The notes under the pieces were generated by a model. It made no database searches and was not told the DNA's origin. It worked only from the letters and a program-made list of their open reading frames with translations. The position numbers were made by a program, and so were the translations under genes. From an uncultured Bacteroidales bacterium (GTDB lineage: Bacteria > Bacteroidota > Bacteroidia > Bacteroidales > Paludibacteraceae): 50,742 nucleotides of DNA. The stretch spans positions 1 to 50,742 of the forward strand of contig CADCBB010000013.1 of assembly GCA_902799555.1 (NCBI GenBank), read 5' to 3'. Of the stretch, positions 49,571 to 50,742 are shown piece by piece (position 1 is the first letter of the stretch; every line of letters starts with the position of its first letter).

Positions 49571-49601
49571 TTGCATATATGCAAAAAAAGTAGTATCTTT
49601 G
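49571..49601 (+). promoter_or_regulatory. Promoter of the small membrane protein and OmpH-like genes
   Basis: TTG (49571-49573), 20-bp spacer, TATCTTTG (49594-49601). The -33 element lies in the palindrome TTTGCATATATGCAAA (49570-49585), identical to the one at 19247-19262. Confidence 0.8.
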
Positions 49602-49641
49602 CGCTCGATTTTATATGCGCGTGTATATTAGGTAAGGAATT

Positions 49642-49848
49642 ATGAAGGAATTATTGATTGTGTTGGGGCTTATTGGGGCGGCGGTTTTGCTGCTGAGTGT
49701 GGGCGTGATTCTGAGGAAAGATCATAGCTTTCGGTCGCAACATATACATCAGAATAAGCGGATGAAGCAAGATGGGATACATTGTGCTCTTTCGGAAGAC
49801 AAGCTTGCCCGAAAGGAGCACAAATTGAAAATTGAAGAATTATCTTAG
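49642..49848 (+). CDS. Small membrane protein conserved in Bacteroidales
   Basis: 68 residues: one membrane helix (LLIVLGLIGAAVLLLSVGVIL, starting at residue 4) followed by a short polar tail with KDHSFRSQHIHQNKRMKQDGIHC. The SxHI...N/DxxMxxxGIHC pattern is one I associate with small uncharacterised Bacteroidota membrane proteins; function is unknown. The last codons (KLKIEEL) are encoded by two 7-bp AAATTGA units and a diverged third (49822-49842). It is the first gene behind the promoter at 49571-49601. Confidence 0.75.
   Translation: MKELLIVLGLIGAAVLLLSVGVILRKDHSFRSQHIHQNKRMKQDGIHCALSEDKLARKEHKLKIEELS
49822..49842. repeat. Three 7-bp units at the end of the small membrane protein gene
   Basis: AAATTGA, AAATTGA, AGAATTA; they encode the C-terminal KLKIEEL. 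Confidence 0.55.
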
Positions 49849-49902
49849 GTCCAAAAAGACCAAAAATGATCCCAAAAATAATTAATAAGCCATGCGGCGA
49901 GT

Positions 49903-49920
49903 GGCGACAAGAATGTCGCC
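49903..49920. other. Small perfect hairpin between two genes
   Basis: GGCGACA (49903-49909) pairs with TGTCGCC (49914-49920) around the tetraloop AGAA. No T-run follows on either strand, so it is not a standard terminator. The CCATGCGG just before it (49890-49897) also occurs in the palindromic repeats; possibly a repeat fragment. Confidence 0.5.
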
Positions 49921-49956
49921 AAAATGCAAAATAGGAATTAAAAATTATATATCAAA

Positions 49957-50583
49957 ATGAACAAGATTAGTATTATTGTTGAGTCGATTTTAGGTGCAGC
50001 GGTGATTGCGCTGTTTGTGTTGTTTTTTACAGTAAACCCGTGGGCGAAGAAGCCGGCAGACGGTGAGGTTGAGGCGCAGGGTGAGTTGCTTCCGATCGCG
50101 GTAGTGAACACCGATTCGATCTTGGCGCACTACACGCTGGCGGTAGAGGCGAATGACAAGTTGCAATCGAAGTACGAGGAGTCGATGGTGAAGATGGACG
50201 GTAAAGCAAAAGCCTTCCAAAAGGAATACGAGACCTTCCAGAAAGACGTTATGGATTTTCAGCGTAAGGTGGAGGCTAACGCTTTCCTGAGCCGTGAGCG
50301 TGCGGAGAGTGAGCAACGTAAGTTGCAGAACAAAGAGCAGCAGTTGTTGGCTAAGCAGCAGGAGTTGGAGAACCTGCGTCAGGAGTTGAGTAATGACTTC
50401 ATGAACCAGCAGGCAGCGCTGACCCAACAGTTGTCGGATTCGGTACAGAGTTATCTGAATGAGATCAACGCAGATGGTCATTATCATCTGATCCTCAATA
50501 GCGCCGTACTGATGAATAAAGTAGCCGGTTATGATATCACGAATGAAGTGATTGAAGGACTAAATGCTCGCTATGCGAAGTAA
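49957..50583 (+). CDS. OmpH/Skp-like protein
   Basis: 208 residues. An N-terminal membrane helix (IIVESILGAAVIALFVLFF) is followed by LLPIAVVNTDSILAHYTLAVEANDKLQSKYEE and a long coiled coil rich in Gln, Glu and Lys (about 75-155, EQRKLQNKEQQLLAKQQELENLRQEL). It ends with YHLILNSAVLMNKVAGYDITNEVIEGLNARY. This is the pattern of OmpH/Skp periplasmic chaperones, which hold unfolded outer-membrane proteins. Here the uncleaved-looking N-terminal helix suggests it stays attached to the inner membrane. It lies 108 bp after the small membrane protein. Confidence 0.88.
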   Translation: MNKISIIVESILGAAVIALFVLFFTVNPWAKKPADGEVEAQGELLPIAVVNTDSILAHYTLAVEANDKLQSKYEESMVKMDGKAKAFQKEYETFQKDVMDFQRKVEANAFLSRERAESEQRKLQNKEQQLLAKQQELENLRQELSNDFMNQQAALTQQLSDSVQSYLNEINADGHYHLILNSAVLMNKVAGYDITNEVIEGLNARYAK

Positions 50584-50611
50584 TGAATAATGAATATCTC
50601 GTTATGACGTT

Positions 50612-50742
50612 ATGACGACATTACGACAGATAGGATTTATTTTTGCGGCGAGTCTTTCGTTAAGCCTAAGCGCGCAAAGGATTCCCGAGATGATTGAGTA
50701 CACGGAGGTGTATGACTTCATCGAGGAGTTGACGACGGACGG
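50612..50742 (+). CDS. Start of an exported protein, cut by the window edge
   Basis: ATG at 50612 opens MTTLRQIGFIFAASLSLSLSAQ, a signal peptide, then RIPEMIEYTEVYDFIEELTTD to the end of the window. The ATG at 50604 is followed almost at once by a stop and is rejected. The start of the mature part has the 'vYdfieEL' look of some Bacteroidales outer-membrane proteins, but 44 residues are too few to assign it. It follows the OmpH-like gene by 28 bp, with ACG/TATGACG short repeats between. Confidence 0.6.
   Translation, partial: MTTLRQIGFIFAASLSLSLSAQRIPEMIEYTEVYDFIEELTTD

Overview
The window is a gene-dense stretch of roughly 50% GC from a bacterium of the order Bacteroidales (phylum Bacteroidota). 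The evidence is the promoter type (TTG, 19-20 bp, TAnnTTTG), the lack of Shine-Dalgarno sequences, and the gene content: type IX secretion parts (PorE-like and DUF4835/PorD), DUF4831, DUF5723 fused to OmpA, the second EF-G-like factor with a degenerate GTPase centre, and a bactofilin. Family or genus cannot be fixed from the sequence alone.

Layout. 1-3867 (+): the end of an unrecognised gene, a strong terminator, an EF-G paralogue and a WG-repeat lipoprotein. 3864-4508: queH on the minus strand, divergent from the next block through two interleaved promoters. 4509-13299 (+): nadE, murB, murA (broken by an exact 16-bp tandem duplication), a shortened dsbD, an rlmB-type methyltransferase, an RluA-type pseudouridine synthase and a secreted pectate lyase. 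13280-19190 (-): rsmG, yebC, an OmpA/TSP3 outer-membrane protein and a partner lipoprotein. 19278-20693 (-): a RecD-like helicase, divergent from the SRP RNA gene (about 20745-20863, +). 20852-45735 (-): about 25 kb of genes on one strand, mostly overlapping or nearly abutting, from bactofilin down to a subtilisin-like protease. This block covers folate/thymidylate (folA, thyA), shikimate (aroE), tRNA and rRNA modification (tilS, rlmD), ABC-F translation (ettA), recombination (recN, rarA), HemW, PBP1, T9SS components and several exported proteins. 45843-49600: an accessory-looking island with an acetyltransferase fusion, two AT-rich unknown genes and a Y1 (REP-associated) transposase with an unusual C-terminal domain, flanked by palindromic repeats. 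49642 to the end (+): a small membrane protein, an OmpH/Skp-like protein and the start of another exported protein.

Most unusual features. (1) Arrays of degenerate 7-bp units occur at many gene junctions and inside genes. In two cases they encode the hydrophobic core of a signal peptide, and in others they encode parts of AroE, the RecD-like helicase, the DsbD linker and the pectate lyase tail. (2) A Y1 transposase carries a C-terminal domain that looks DprA/SLOG-like, with a matching family of double-hairpin repeats including an inverted copy behind it. (3) murA is split by a perfect 16-bp duplication. (4) An imperfect inverted-repeat element of about 155 bp contains the bactofilin stop codon. 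Two secreted enzymes share a short C-terminal motif that, with the T9SS genes present, suggests a common sorting or processing tail.
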